From the NCBI RefSeq assembly GCF_036880985.1, contig NZ_JBAJNO010000008.1, positions 2,543,500 to 2,607,499 of the forward strand: a stretch of 64,000 nt of DNA, written 5' to 3'. The notes under the pieces are model-generated. The model ran no database searches and had not been told where the DNA came from. It saw only the letters and a list, made by a program, of their open reading frames with translations. The stretch comes from Limibacter armeniacum. Its GTDB lineage: Bacteria; Bacteroidota; Bacteroidia; Cytophagales; Flammeovirgaceae. The position numbers and the translations under genes are program-made. Each line of letters starts with the position of its first letter. The stretch's first letter is position 1. Positions 36,979-46,876 of the stretch are shown in pieces.

Positions 36979-38397
36979 ATGTCAACAATAACCACCACTG
37001 AAAGTGTCAAAAAACTGGAAACACATTTTTCATCTAGTAATCAAAACCAGATGACTGTCGGCGATGTTGCCGCATTTTCTGGCTTAAATACAGATGACGC
37101 CAAGCATGCACTTGACGCCATGATGGAAAAATACGAATGCCAACTGAAGGTTACCGAACAAGGTGATTTGATTTATGATTTTGGAAATCACTTACGAAGG
37201 CGAGGTGAGAAAACTTGGAAAGAAAGATGGGAAGAGATACAACAATGGCTTTGGGAAGCATTTGTTGTTATCTTCAAAGTCTGGATTGCTGTTATGCTTA
37301 TTGTGTATTTTATCGTTTTTGTAGCACTCTTGATAATGGCATTTGTCGTCCAGATTTCAGGATCTTCAGATGATGACAGTAACGATGGTGAGCCTATTCT
37401 CAATTTCAACTTTATGTTTCTATTTACAGATATCCTTCGTGGTATTTTTATTTGGGACATGTTTAGGGGAGAAAGTTATCGGTATGAGAAACAGCTTTAT
37501 ACAGAAGTCAAAAGTCCTCAAAAAAAGAAAAGCTTTGTCAGTTCAATTTATGACTTCGTGTTTGGTCCTCCCAAGCCTAAGTTTGACCCTGTGAAACAAC
37601 AAAAAGAAATGGCTGCTTTCCTAAGAAACAGTAAGGGACTGGGAGTTCAAGCAGAGGCTAAGGCTCTTACAGGACTTCAAGGGGAACAAGCAGGCAACTT
37701 CTTTTCAGATATACTGGTAAGGTTTAATGGTGATGCTAAAATTCATCCATCAACTGGTACCCTATATGGCGATTTTGATGAACTCAGAAGAAGTGCCTCC
37801 AAAGAAAAAGATGCCCGTTTTGAATGGTTTTGGAAACAAGCAGAGCCATCTGAAGCCCTAACAGGAAACTCACAGAGCAGGAATATATGGATTGGCTGTA
37901 TCAACTTCTTTAACTTGGCAGCTTCAGGCTATATTCTTTCCAAAACATTTGACTATCAGTTTATAGAAACTTTCGGGAGCCAAACAGAGACAATCAGGTG
38001 GGCATTAGGATACATTCCTTTGATATTCTCATCCGTATTTTTTGCAGTTCCTGCACTGAGAGCTGTCAAACATGAAAAGGAAAAACATGTAATCAAACGC
38101 AATAAGGTTAGAAAAGACCTGTATCAAATGATTTTTGAGGAGTCTTCCAATGAAATCAATTATGAACTGATGAAACAAAGTGCCTCCGTTATGGGAGATG
38201 GTTTATCTGATAATGAAATTGAAAAGCTAATAGAAGACACTGCCTTTGATTTGGATGCGGAAATGAAGGTAAAAGAAGATGGTACGATCATTTATGATTT
38301 CAGTAAAGTTAAAGACGAATTCATAATTGCTCAGGAATTAAGGAAGGAGATCCCCAATAATGGATCTGATAATAACAATATTATATTCAGCACATAA
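36979..38397 (+). CDS. Multi-pass membrane protein with three repeated 'YDF' modules, unknown function
   Basis: This 472-residue protein was not recognised. Residues about 25-75 form a small helical module with a beta-hairpin wing (MTVGDVAAFSGL, then KVTEQGDLIYDF), resembling a winged helix. A long hydrophobic block (about 90-125) is followed by an acidic stretch SSDDDSNDGE and a second hydrophobic stretch. The module recurs in the middle (LQGEQAGNFFSD, then PSTGTLYGDF) and at the C-terminus (LSDNEIEKLIED, then KEDGTIIYDF). Two more membrane segments lie between those (CINFFNLAASGYIL and ALGYIPLIFSSVFF). It is transcribed alone and no enzyme motif is visible. A sensory or structural membrane role is a guess. 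Confidence 0.7.
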   Translation: MSTITTTESVKKLETHFSSSNQNQMTVGDVAAFSGLNTDDAKHALDAMMEKYECQLKVTEQGDLIYDFGNHLRRRGEKTWKERWEEIQQWLWEAFVVIFKVWIAVMLIVYFIVFVALLIMAFVVQISGSSDDDSNDGEPILNFNFMFLFTDILRGIFIWDMFRGESYRYEKQLYTEVKSPQKKKSFVSSIYDFVFGPPKPKFDPVKQQKEMAAFLRNSKGLGVQAEAKALTGLQGEQAGNFFSDILVRFNGDAKIHPSTGTLYGDFDELRRSASKEKDARFEWFWKQAEPSEALTGNSQSRNIWIGCINFFNLAASGYILSKTFDYQFIETFGSQTETIRWALGYIPLIFSSVFFAVPALRAVKHEKEKHVIKRNKVRKDLYQMIFEESSNEINYELMKQSASVMGDGLSDNEIEKLIEDTAFDLDAEMKVKEDGTIIYDFSKVKDEFIIAQELRKEIPNNGSDNNNIIFST

Positions 38398-38406
38398 TGT
38401 AATATT

Positions 38407-38439
38407 GACTAGCTCTTCCTCTTTTGGAAGGGCTAGTCA
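38407..38439. terminator. Hairpin between convergent genes
   Basis: Arms GACTAGC (38407-38413) and GCTAGTC (38432-38438), extended inside by CTTCC/GGAAG. No strong T-run follows on either strand, so it may be a weak terminator or a 3'-end protector. Confidence 0.5.
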
Positions 38440-38445
38440 TTATTA

Positions 38446-39120
38446 CTAGAGTGTAGCGTTCTCCCTCACAAGAATTCTCGTTCTGTTATATTTGATCTGA
38501 CGTTCCTTTTCTAAAGCACTTAACACAGTAGTCACTTTTTGTCTATTGGTGGCAGTCAGTTTTGCAATGTCCTCATGGGTAAGCTTCAGTTTGATTTCAA
38601 CCTCACCATTCGGTAACCTCCTACCGTGTTCAGCCATTTGCTCACTGATAAACATCTTTACCCTATCCTCTGCATTGTAAAAGCACAAATGCTCTAACCT
38701 ACTTTGGACTTTCTTAAGCCTCAATCCTATCAGCTTCGTGATACTCAGATTAAATGCAGGATTTTTCCTGAAAATATTCTCCATTTCTGACACACTGATA
38801 CAACAAACCAAGGCATCTTCCAAGACCTCTGCAATTTCATTATGCTCTTGCTCACCTGTTAGGGAAAGCTCCCCAAAAATATGTCCCGGTGACAGTATAT
38901 CTAAAATAATCTCCTTCCCTCCGTCAGAATACCTAGATATTTTGACTTTACCTTCTTTCAAAAAATACAAGCTCTTGGATGAATCACCTGCACAATAAAC
39001 AAGCTCTTTACGCTTGAAAGCAGACATTACAGAGTGCTCACTTACCCATTTTTTCTCATCTTTAGACAGAACTGATAATACACTCAAGTTATCAAAATAC
39101 CATAGCTTCGTTTTTTCCAT
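38446..39120 (-). CDS. Crp/Fnr-family transcriptional regulator
   Basis: This 224-residue regulator has an N-terminal cyclic-nucleotide-binding-like jelly roll with ILSPGHIFGELSLTGE (near residues 87-102) and a C-terminal Crp-type winged helix: LTHEDIAKLTATNRQKVTTVL, with recognition helix TNRQKVTTVLSAL. There is no N-terminal cysteine cluster of the Fnr iron-sulfur type. The glutamate of GELSL is kept, but the usual phosphate-binding Arg-Ala pair is not obvious, so the ligand may not be cAMP. It is divergent from the type A T9SS cargo gene and could control it. Confidence 0.92.
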   Translation of the reverse strand: MEKTKLWYFDNLSVLSVLSKDEKKWVSEHSVMSAFKRKELVYCAGDSSKSLYFLKEGKVKISRYSDGGKEIILDILSPGHIFGELSLTGEQEHNEIAEVLEDALVCCISVSEMENIFRKNPAFNLSITKLIGLRLKKVQSRLEHLCFYNAEDRVKMFISEQMAEHGRRLPNGEVEIKLKLTHEDIAKLTATNRQKVTTVLSALEKERQIKYNRTRILVRENATL

Positions 39121-39515
39121 CCTGTTTAGCTCCTATCTACAAAACCTCAAGGTTCTTTTCTTTTTTTATAATTTTTCTTCCTGAGAATAATACAGCCTTT
39201 TAATACTTAGCCCAATTACCTCTTTATAATACCTCTAAAAGAGTCATTTTGTTAATAAAATTACATTATCATTTCATATTTTTTTCACTGAACCCTCTTT
39301 ATTCTTACACCGAGATAAAAATGGACAATTCACAGCAGTCCATGATATTCTCAACATTGTACAGTTGTTTTAATCTTATTTATACTTAAATTAAGAAAAC
39401 AGCTATTATCAACCAGTCTCAATACGCTATCAACAACTAAAACATACATTTGTAAACTAACCAACAAGCTGTATTTCAACCAAATATCTTACATCATTGT
39501 AATGAATGTCTAGCT
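39121..39515. other. Divergent intergenic region of the Crp-like and T9SS cargo genes
   Basis: This is a 395-base AT-rich region. A TACATTTG element at 39445-39452 (plus strand) matches TAnnTTTG and would give the cargo gene a leader of about 55-60 bases. No ORF or strong palindrome was seen. Confidence 0.45.
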
Positions 39516-41378
39516 ATGTACAAAATTATATTGTGCCTTGCAGTCTGTATCCTAACATTATTGATCCCCTCCCTCCAAATTCAAGCACAGACAAACAACC
39601 CAGACGATGTTTCATGTGATACAATTTTTGGAATAACTGGAACGGGCACACTTGAATGGATACACCCTGCCAGCAATACTTCAGGTCTTTATGAGAACAA
39701 TATCAGTGGTGTGAATGCTCTGGCAATCAACAGTGACCTTGGTTTGGCTTATTACGCCAATAACCAAATGGTTTACTGGTACGACCTTAAAACAAAAGAG
39801 GAAGGTCTACTCGGTACTTTTAATGTTGAAGGAGATTTACAAAGCGGTGGTGCTGCTTTTCATGAAGGCTCCCTTTATATAGGAACAGAAGTCGAGTCAA
39901 TGGCAAAAGATATCTACAGGATACAACTTAATCCTGATGGAAAATCGGCAAAAAATGGCCCTGCTGTAGAAAACCTGACAAATGGTAATGGCCCTACCTA
40001 TGATTATGGTGACATCGTTGTTGATGGTCCACAAGATGACCTTGTCATATATGGCTCCACCTATGATGGAATTGAAAGTCAAAACACCATTTGGATGTAT
40101 CAGGTAGCAAGTGACACCTATACAGAATTAACTCGCCTAAAAACCGATTATGTTTTCCAGCTTGCTAAAGATGGAAATGGGAAATATTGGGCTTACAATT
40201 TTTCTACAGGTGAATTGCATAATGTCACTTTCAACCCATTTACAATTATCAATACTGTAACCATTAAGGCATTTACCTATTTTGATTTAGGAGGCTCCTA
40301 CTGTTCTCTGTCTCCGTGTAACCTCACGGTAGATAAAGTTATCATCAATACAACCGATGAAACTGAAAACAATCAAGATGGTACAGCGACAATCACAACC
40401 ACAGATGCAGACTCTCTTCTTTACACCATATCTGACGAAAATGGAATAATTGAGCCTGAACAGCTAAGTGATTCAATTACAGTTGAAAACCTTTCAGCAG
40501 GCATTTACTCTGTAAAAGTAACTGATCCTGATGACCCTACATGTTCTGTTACAAGATCATTTGAAATTGGTCGTGTATCTCAATCGTTGCTTACAGTATC
40601 AAGCATATGTAGAAGAGCCTATGAAGGGTCTGAATTATACAGTATAGAAGTCACTAACAGTGGTTCTATAGTTGGAACAATCCGTTATATAGACATCAAT
40701 GGAAACGATTCCCAAATACCCGTTCCTGCTGAAAATACGATTAATCTTATTTCTTCGGGAATGGAAGTCCATGAAGTAAAAGAGGATGGCACAACCCATG
40801 TATTGGAAATTGATGACAATGCGATGGATAATTGTTTTAGTACAGAAATTGCAAATATCCAATGTATTGACATTGTTTGGATTGATGAGCAATACAAACA
40901 AAAATGGGAAATCAAGAATACCAACCCTACTCCTATACTGTATAGGATCGCCACAGAAAATGGTAACTATGGCGATTGGGAAATGGTCAACTCAGACACA
41001 ACTGAAGTTTTCTACCTTCCTTTCGACACTGAAATTGCTTTCTTCATGTTTGAGAATGAGATGCAAACGGAAGGTAAATGTGATACCTGTGATGGGCTTA
41101 CAGGGTTTGTTACTCCAGAAGAATTCGAACTTCTAAATCGAGGTGATATAATTTATTATCCTAATCCTGTTATGGAGAACCTGACTGTAAAGGTACCTTG
41201 TATCACTGAAACAGTAGAAATTCAACTCTACAATGCAATCGGACAGATGATTGCTGAATACACTGTTGGAGGATCACAATTTGCCTCTTTTGATATGAGT
41301 ACCTATAGTTCAGGTATGTATATCATGAGGACTAAAATCAATGGCAAAATGATCTTTAAAAGATTGATCATCCTTTAA
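39516..41378 (+). CDS. Secreted protein with type A T9SS C-terminal sorting domain
   Basis: This is a 620-residue secreted or surface protein. The signal peptide ends near LQIQAQTNN (residue 25). The N-terminal part (about 35-270) has repeated beta segments such as DLGLAYYANNQMVYWYDL and GNGKYWAYNFSTGEL, like a beta-propeller. The middle (about 275-350) resembles an SprB-type or Ig-like repeat (DGTATITTTDADSLLYTI, LSAGIYSVKVTDPDDPTC). The last 75 residues, YYPNPVMENLTVKV to SSGMYIMRTKINGKMIFKRLIIL (split pattern), form the type A sorting domain recognised by the type IX system. The partner and ligand are unknown. Confidence 0.88.
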   Translation: MYKIILCLAVCILTLLIPSLQIQAQTNNPDDVSCDTIFGITGTGTLEWIHPASNTSGLYENNISGVNALAINSDLGLAYYANNQMVYWYDLKTKEEGLLGTFNVEGDLQSGGAAFHEGSLYIGTEVESMAKDIYRIQLNPDGKSAKNGPAVENLTNGNGPTYDYGDIVVDGPQDDLVIYGSTYDGIESQNTIWMYQVASDTYTELTRLKTDYVFQLAKDGNGKYWAYNFSTGELHNVTFNPFTIINTVTIKAFTYFDLGGSYCSLSPCNLTVDKVIINTTDETENNQDGTATITTTDADSLLYTISDENGIIEPEQLSDSITVENLSAGIYSVKVTDPDDPTCSVTRSFEIGRVSQSLLTVSSICRRAYEGSELYSIEVTNSGSIVGTIRYIDINGNDSQIPVPAENTINLISSGMEVHEVKEDGTTHVLEIDDNAMDNCFSTEIANIQCIDIVWIDEQYKQKWEIKNTNPTPILYRIATENGNYGDWEMVNSDTTEVFYLPFDTEIAFFMFENEMQTEGKCDTCDGLTGFVTPEEFELLNRGDIIYYPNPVMENLTVKVPCITETVEIQLYNAIGQMIAEYTVGGSQFASFDMSTYSSGMYIMRTKINGKMIFKRLIIL

Positions 41379-41387
41379 TTCCAAGCA

Positions 41388-41430
41388 TAAAAAAAGTTGC
41401 CTGATTAGATATATCAGGCAACTTTTTTAG
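41388..41430. terminator. Bidirectional terminator
   Basis: Arms AGTTGCCTGAT and ATCAGGCAACT are flanked by A7 on the left and T6 on the right. It serves both the T9SS cargo gene and the convergent TPR gene. Confidence 0.92.
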
Positions 41431-41446
41431 TTAAATGAAGAAGTTA

Positions 41447-43204
41447 CTATTCAATCAACTTTCCTTCAGCAAGTTTTTTCTCTAACATTTCACTGTGCTC
41501 TCCTTCAGCTCCCTTAGCTTTTTGCCATTGCTGAATTGCTTCTTCTTTTCTACCTAGTCTAAACAATACATCACCATAATGTTCGATGACAGTCGCATCA
41601 TTTGATTGGGCTACAGCTTTCTTTAAGATCTTTTCAGCTTCACCATAATCCCCTTTTACATATAAAACCCAACCATAGGTATCCAAGTAAGTAGCATCGT
41701 CAGGATGCATTTCAATTAACTTACTAGCCATTTCTTGTGCTTTCTCAAGATGCTCTTTCCTAGTTGAAAGGAAGTAACTATAATTATTTAATGCATGAGG
41801 ATCATTTGGATCAAAAGCTAAAACAGCATCAAAAGCCTCATCAGACTTACGGTATTTTTCCAATTCATGGTACACATCAGCGAGTTGAGCCTGAAACTGA
41901 GATTTGGTCGCTGGATCAATTGCCAAAGACAATCCTTGCTCAAGTATAGCTTCGGCTTCCATAAACTCCTTTTGCATATATAAAGCAGTACCATTGAACA
42001 AATAGAAATTCACTTGATTGGGGAACATCTCCAAAGCCATCTCTGAGTGTTTGGCCAACTGATCCATATCATTGAGCTCCCAATCTATATTCATGAGTTG
42101 TTGCCAAGTGTTATAATTATTCCCATCCAACTCAACCGCTTTCTCATAGTATGCTCTTGAATCTTTTAGTTTTCGTTGCCTGATCAAAAAGTCTCCCATT
42201 ACTACATTCATCTGCGGATGATCAGGGTGTGTCCTAGCTGCTATCTGAGCCAGTTCAAAACCTTCTTCCATTTGCTTTTCGTTATGAATGTATTGAAGGT
42301 AATTTCCCAATATATTCAGCTTCTCATCAACTGACATATCCTCACTACCAAAGGCAACTTTCAGCTCTCTGCGATACCCTTCCTCGTCACCTTGAGCCAT
42401 CAGAATATTGGCTTTCAAAAAATGAGCCTGACCATCTTCAGGGTTTTCCTCCAAAAGTGGGTCAAGCATTTCTTTTGCCTTGTCATTTAAGCTATTACCA
42501 ATCAGTAGCCTTACCTGAGAGTATTTGAACTCATCAACATCAGGAAAACTATCTATCAACAATTGGCCTTCATCTATGGCATCATCCAATTTATTAAGCC
42601 TGATATAAATGCGCTGTTTCTGCCTTACGACCATTTCATCCACACCATAAACTTCCTGCATCTTATCATATGTCTTGATGGCCTCTTCCGGATTATTCAT
42701 CATCAAGTGAAGGGCTGCAATTTCCATATAGGTATCTTCATCATCTCCCGTATTTTCCAATAGAGACTTATTGATTTCCAATGCCCTTCCGAATTGCTCC
42801 ATTTCTTTATACAACTCTCCGACAAGCTGGTAGTAATACTTGTTATCCTTTCCCAACTCCATTGCACGAGTAGCATATGGCAAAGACTTTTCAAAATCCT
42901 TCAGCATATAAAAGCATTGAGCCATTTGGTACTTTACAGCAGGCTCATTTCCAGTGATTTTGTCACACTCCTTAAAACTTTCTAAGGCTTCGGCAAAGTC
43001 CTCCAACATAAATTTCCCCATTCCATCAATAAAAAGTGATTCTGCTTCAGCTTGAACAGCTTTGGAAACCCCTTTAAATGTTGCAGAAGGATGGTCTACT
43101 TTTTTATTGCGTCTCTTATCCCTACGCTGCGCCTCTACATCAGAAACAGAAAAAAAGAAACCTACTAACAGGAGTAATAATGTTATATGCTTTATGGATA
43201 TCAT
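41447..43204 (-). CDS. Exported tetratricopeptide-repeat protein
   Basis: This 585-residue protein has a signal peptide (to about residue 25, VSDVEAQRR), a basic linker (RRDKRRNKKVDHPS) and then TPR units nearly to the end. Examples are AVKYQMAQCFYMLKDFEKSL, AYYEKAVELDGNNYNTW and DVLFRLGRKEEAIQQW; more than a dozen units fit by eye. It is predicted to be a periplasmic scaffold. It is the last gene of a minus-strand group with a sugar nucleotidyltransferase, dut and a flippase, an arrangement I recall from other Cytophagales, so a role in envelope glycan assembly is plausible but unproven. Confidence 0.85.
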   Translation of the reverse strand: MISIKHITLLLLLVGFFFSVSDVEAQRRDKRRNKKVDHPSATFKGVSKAVQAEAESLFIDGMGKFMLEDFAEALESFKECDKITGNEPAVKYQMAQCFYMLKDFEKSLPYATRAMELGKDNKYYYQLVGELYKEMEQFGRALEINKSLLENTGDDEDTYMEIAALHLMMNNPEEAIKTYDKMQEVYGVDEMVVRQKQRIYIRLNKLDDAIDEGQLLIDSFPDVDEFKYSQVRLLIGNSLNDKAKEMLDPLLEENPEDGQAHFLKANILMAQGDEEGYRRELKVAFGSEDMSVDEKLNILGNYLQYIHNEKQMEEGFELAQIAARTHPDHPQMNVVMGDFLIRQRKLKDSRAYYEKAVELDGNNYNTWQQLMNIDWELNDMDQLAKHSEMALEMFPNQVNFYLFNGTALYMQKEFMEAEAILEQGLSLAIDPATKSQFQAQLADVYHELEKYRKSDEAFDAVLAFDPNDPHALNNYSYFLSTRKEHLEKAQEMASKLIEMHPDDATYLDTYGWVLYVKGDYGEAEKILKKAVAQSNDATVIEHYGDVLFRLGRKEEAIQQWQKAKGAEGEHSEMLEKKLAEGKLIE

Positions 43205-43528
43205 TCCCTGATAATGTATTTAATGTAAGAATTAGTAGCTAACAACCTAATGAGTGAGTTCAAGGTTGTTTACTGACAATAAAAAGTCAGTATTTTACTT
43301 TAAAACCAAGCCTGTTTAGTCATTGTTCGGGTCAAATGCCTAGTTTTTCTTCTTGTTAATATACAGAACTCTATTTGGAGATTGAAAAATATTATGCCAA
43401 CATCTTTGAATTAGTGAAACTAATTGCATTAGTCTTCTGATACCTAGAAAATTAGCCAAAACAAAAAAGCCTCTGGATGAGAATTTTCTCCTCAACCAAA
43501 GGCTCTTAATCCTTTATTTTTAGTAGGA
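43205..43528. other. Intergenic region with nucleotidyltransferase terminator
   Basis: This 324-base region holds a minus-strand terminator at about 43466-43506 and the upstream sequence of the TPR gene. The terminator indicates that the TPR gene has its own promoter here. No ORF was seen. Confidence 0.5.
43464..43507 (-). terminator. Terminator of the sugar nucleotidyltransferase gene
   Basis: On the minus strand an imperfect stem AAGAGCCTTTGG/CCAGAGGCTTTT with inner GAG/CTC pairing is followed by TTTTTTG. Confidence 0.7.
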
Positions 43529-44533
43529 CTACTCTTTTACTTTCGTAAAATCACCAATACTCAAGTCTTTTGATCTACCAAAATACTCAACCTTGTTACC
43601 CACTACAGAGTTCTCAATATTCACGTGTGTAATCTTAGCATCTTCCTGAATAATTGAGTTTGTTACAACTGAATGTGAAATTTCAGTGTTATCTCCTACT
43701 GATACATGAGGTCCGATTACAGAGTTAGTAATCTTTACATTTGCACCAATGTATACAGGACTAATCAATACAGTATTTGAAAGCTCAGCTGAATCACTGA
43801 TCAAATCCTGATCTTTTATAAAGTTCAGGTAATTTTGATTGGTATCTACTAAAGCATCCTTGTTTCCACAATCAAGCCAGTGTTGAACAGTTCCAGGTTT
43901 GAAATTAGTACCATTCTGCTTCATATTCTCCAAAGCAGCAGTTAGTTGGTACTCTCCACTATTCATGATCTTGTTATCAATCAGGTATTGAAGTTCATTT
44001 CTCAAAACTTCACCTTCTCTGAAATAATAAATACCGATGATAGCCAAATCCGTAACAAAAGTTTGTGGCTTTTCAATGAAGTCCGTAATAACGCCTTGCT
44101 CGTTCACCTTCACAACTCCAAATGCAGAAGGGTCTTCCACCTTTTGAGTCCAGATGATTCCATCCTGAAGCTTATCAATTGTAAAGTCAGCTTTAAAAAG
44201 CGTATCAGCAAACGCAACAATCACGTTACCCTCCAATGACTCTTTTGCACAGTGAATGGCATGAGCAGTACCAAGAGGATCTTCCTGATAATATATTTTA
44301 CCTTCAGCTCCTAAAGCTGAAGCAATGTCAAGTAATTCTTTTTCAACAACTTCACCAAAGTCTCCAATCACGAAGGCTACTTCTTCAATTTTTTCATCAG
44401 ACATTGCAGCTAGGTCTTCCACAAGTCTATGTACAATTGGTTTACCTGCAATCTTTACAAGTGGCTTAGGTGTTGTTAGTGTATGAGGGCGAAGTCTAGT
44501 ACCTCTGCCCGCCATTGGTACAATAATTTTCAT
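43529..44533 (-). CDS. Sugar-1-phosphate nucleotidyltransferase
   Basis: This 334-residue NTP-transferase joins a sugar-1-phosphate to a nucleotide. The N-terminal signature MAGRGTRLRPHTLTTPKPLV binds the nucleotide. YYQEDPLGTAHAI and the metal Asp in VAFADTLF follow. The C-terminal part (residues about 240-325) is a left-handed beta-helix (SPVYIGANVKI, GPHVSVGDNTEI). It resembles the glucose-1-phosphate thymidylyl-/uridylyltransferase-like proteins common in Bacteroidota; the exact sugar cannot be read. It lies 152 bases after dut and upstream of the TPR gene, in a probable envelope-glycan cluster. Confidence 0.9.
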   Translation of the reverse strand: MKIIVPMAGRGTRLRPHTLTTPKPLVKIAGKPIVHRLVEDLAAMSDEKIEEVAFVIGDFGEVVEKELLDIASALGAEGKIYYQEDPLGTAHAIHCAKESLEGNVIVAFADTLFKADFTIDKLQDGIIWTQKVEDPSAFGVVKVNEQGVITDFIEKPQTFVTDLAIIGIYYFREGEVLRNELQYLIDNKIMNSGEYQLTAALENMKQNGTNFKPGTVQHWLDCGNKDALVDTNQNYLNFIKDQDLISDSAELSNTVLISPVYIGANVKITNSVIGPHVSVGDNTEISHSVVTNSIIQEDAKITHVNIENSVVGNKVEYFGRSKDLSIGDFTKVKE

Positions 44534-44685
44534 TGTTAATTTTTGATTGGTAGTTTAATTATTATAGAAGTCAATGTTAAGTGTTAGCTCAGTCGATTTA
44601 TAATCAGGGTTAACCCAAAAAACTAAATGATTCTGTTTTAATAACTTCTAACTTACTATTTGTTATATCTAAAGTTCAATATTTA

Positions 44686-45117
44686 TTATTTCCCCGTACT
44701 TCCATATCCTCCAACTCCTCTATCTGTTTCACTTAAAAGCTCAACTTCATCCCAGCTCACTTGTTCATGTTTTGCGATAACCATTTGAGCAATACGCTCT
44801 CCACTTTTCACTGTAAATGGTTCATTAGAAAGGTTTACCAAAAGCACTTTGATTTCACCTCGATAGTCTGCATCGATTGTTCCTGGGCTATTCAATACTG
44901 TCAAACCGTGTTTGTAAGCTAATCCGCTTCTTGGTCTAATCTGAGCTTCATATCCAACAGGCAATTCTATAAAAAGCCCTGTAGAAACAAGTACTCTTTC
45001 AAGTGAACCCAAAGTAATATCTTCTGCAATATTTGCTCTTAGGTCCATTCCAGCTGCATGCTCTGTCTGGTAAGCAGGAAGCTCATGTATCGATTTATTT
45101 ATAACTTTTACTTTCAT
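44686..45117 (-). CDS. dut: dUTP diphosphatase
   Basis: This 143-residue trimeric dUTPase hydrolyses dUTP to dUMP, keeping uracil out of DNA and feeding thymidylate synthesis. All five motifs are present: [36 protein letters not shown] (uracil-binding hairpin), GERIAQMVI and the C-terminal [10 protein letters not shown] that closes over the phosphates. It starts 20 bases after the flippase and is thus in the same transcript. Pairing of dut with envelope-glycan genes is a conserved Bacteroidota oddity rather than a functional link. Confidence 0.97.
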   Translation of the reverse strand: MKVKVINKSIHELPAYQTEHAAGMDLRANIAEDITLGSLERVLVSTGLFIELPVGYEAQIRPRSGLAYKHGLTVLNSPGTIDADYRGEIKVLLVNLSNEPFTVKSGERIAQMVIAKHEQVSWDEVELLSETDRGVGGYGSTGK

Positions 45118-45137
45118 AATTTCTCAAACAGAAACTA

Positions 45138-46631
45138 TTAATGTCTCTGTAGCATTTTCTTTATTTCTTTACGTTCAATCAATCCCACAAAAATCAAATA
45201 TCCTGCAAAAATGCAATTTTGTAGGAAAAAGTTGCCCCAAAAATCACCTTTATGCAGGTAATATGCAAACAGGATGAATAATAATCCCCCTATCATATGC
45301 AATAGTGCATTTCCCAATTTGTAAGGAATTGGATAATACCTTTGACCTAAGACATATGATGTAATAGCCATTAAAGCATAACATATCAAGGTAGCAATGG
45401 CACTGCCGTGATAACCTAACACAGGTATCAGCAAATAGTTTCCAAGCAAGGTCACCAGCGCTCCTCCCAAGCTAATAAAGGCTCCAAACTTTGTCCTATC
45501 CGTAACTTTAAACCATACAGACAAGCTGTAATAGATTCCTAAAAACATATTTGCCATTAGCAAGAATGGAACTATACTCAACCCTACTTTATAGGAGTCT
45601 CTTCTGATAAAAATTGAAGACAGCCAATCAATATTGGTACAAACCCCTACTACCATAATCATCAATACAATGATGAAGTAGCGCATCACCCTTGAAAAAG
45701 TCTCAGGTGAGTTTTTATCATCAGCCTGTGCAAAGAAGAATGGCTCTGCTGCATACTTAAATGCCGTAACAGCCAAAGTGATAAATATGGATAACTTATA
45801 ACAAGCTGAGTATACGCCAACCGCATAAGTACTGTCTCCAAAGCTATAAAACCCTTCTGGCAGCCAAGCCTCTAACATCAACTTGTCAGATGATTCATTT
45901 ACAAATACAGCAACCCCTGTCAGGATAAACGGAAAACCATATTTGTAATACTGTTTCATATGTGTCCAATCCCAAGCCGGTCTCCAATTAGCAAATGCCT
46001 TCCATAACAGTAGCAGAACAAAAGCTTTAGCGTAAAGATTGGAAAGGAATGCGTAGCCTATTCCTAAATTTGGATTGTAAAACCAACTGATTGTTTCAGG
46101 AGAATCACCAGAATATATTTTAGGACAGATAACAAGAAAGAATAAATTCAAACCTACAGTTACAATCACTTCTGCCAACTTTAGGCTAACAAACTGCTTG
46201 GCTTTGTGCTCTGCTCTCAATTTTGCAAATGGAATGATTAGAATCGCATCGATAGCAAATAAAATGGCAAACCATTGAACATAGTGTTGGGCATTGGCAT
46301 ACCCTAAAAACGAAGCTATTTCTGCGGAAAAGCCATACATTATTGCTGAGAACAATAATGATGAACTGATAAGCGAAGTGAGAATCCTATTATAAACTTG
46401 AGGCTTTTCACTCTCATCTGCCTTAGACATAAATCTAAAGAATGTTGTTTCCATACCGTATGAATACAATGCATTAAAAAGCACAGCATATGCATAAAAA
46501 ATGGATACAATTCCAAACTCAGCAGGAGCGAAAACTTTTGTATGAATCGGAATCAGTGTATAATTAATCAACCTGATCAACACAGTACTGACTCCATACA
46601 GCACCGCTTCAGAAAAAAGTTTTTTAAGCAT
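45138..46631 (-). CDS. Wzx-like polysaccharide flippase (MOP superfamily)
   Basis: This is a 497-residue inner-membrane protein with about 12-14 hydrophobic segments. The start LYGVSTVLIRLINYTLIPIHTKVF and EFGIVSIFYAYAVL is typical of polysaccharide-type flippases, as are the central YYKYGFPFILTGVAVFVNESSDKLML and the charged intracellular loops. It should flip lipid-linked oligosaccharide units to the periplasm. It is first in the run with dut; the nucleotidyltransferase and TPR genes lie downstream. The glycan is unknown, and no glycosyltransferase is adjacent. Confidence 0.9.
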   Translation of the reverse strand: MLKKLFSEAVLYGVSTVLIRLINYTLIPIHTKVFAPAEFGIVSIFYAYAVLFNALYSYGMETTFFRFMSKADESEKPQVYNRILTSLISSSLLFSAIMYGFSAEIASFLGYANAQHYVQWFAILFAIDAILIIPFAKLRAEHKAKQFVSLKLAEVIVTVGLNLFFLVICPKIYSGDSPETISWFYNPNLGIGYAFLSNLYAKAFVLLLLWKAFANWRPAWDWTHMKQYYKYGFPFILTGVAVFVNESSDKLMLEAWLPEGFYSFGDSTYAVGVYSACYKLSIFITLAVTAFKYAAEPFFFAQADDKNSPETFSRVMRYFIIVLMIMVVGVCTNIDWLSSIFIRRDSYKVGLSIVPFLLMANMFLGIYYSLSVWFKVTDRTKFGAFISLGGALVTLLGNYLLIPVLGYHGSAIATLICYALMAITSYVLGQRYYPIPYKLGNALLHMIGGLLFILFAYYLHKGDFWGNFFLQNCIFAGYLIFVGLIERKEIKKMLQRH

Positions 46632-46783
46632 CTTATATTTTATAAAATATCTATCCTAATCCTCGATGTGTCGTCCCAATCACTCACACTTTCTACAATT
46701 CACATGATTAAACTGAAGGGGGCACAATAATAGTGAAATTCCACTTACGAAATGGATCTTGCCAATGAATAAACAGTAAACAA

Positions 46784-46826
46784 AAAGCCCGCCTGACAGG
46801 AAAATTCACCTGACAGACGGGATTTA
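46784..46826 (-). terminator. Terminator of the crotonase gene
   Basis: Arms CCCG..TGACAGG and CCTG.CA..CGGG give, on the minus strand, a stem followed by GCTTTTTG. It lies about 50 bases after the crotonase stop. Confidence 0.7.
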
Positions 46827-46876
46827 ATTAGTTTTAGTTTTTGGATATTAGCCTGACACTTTAATGTATCATTTAG

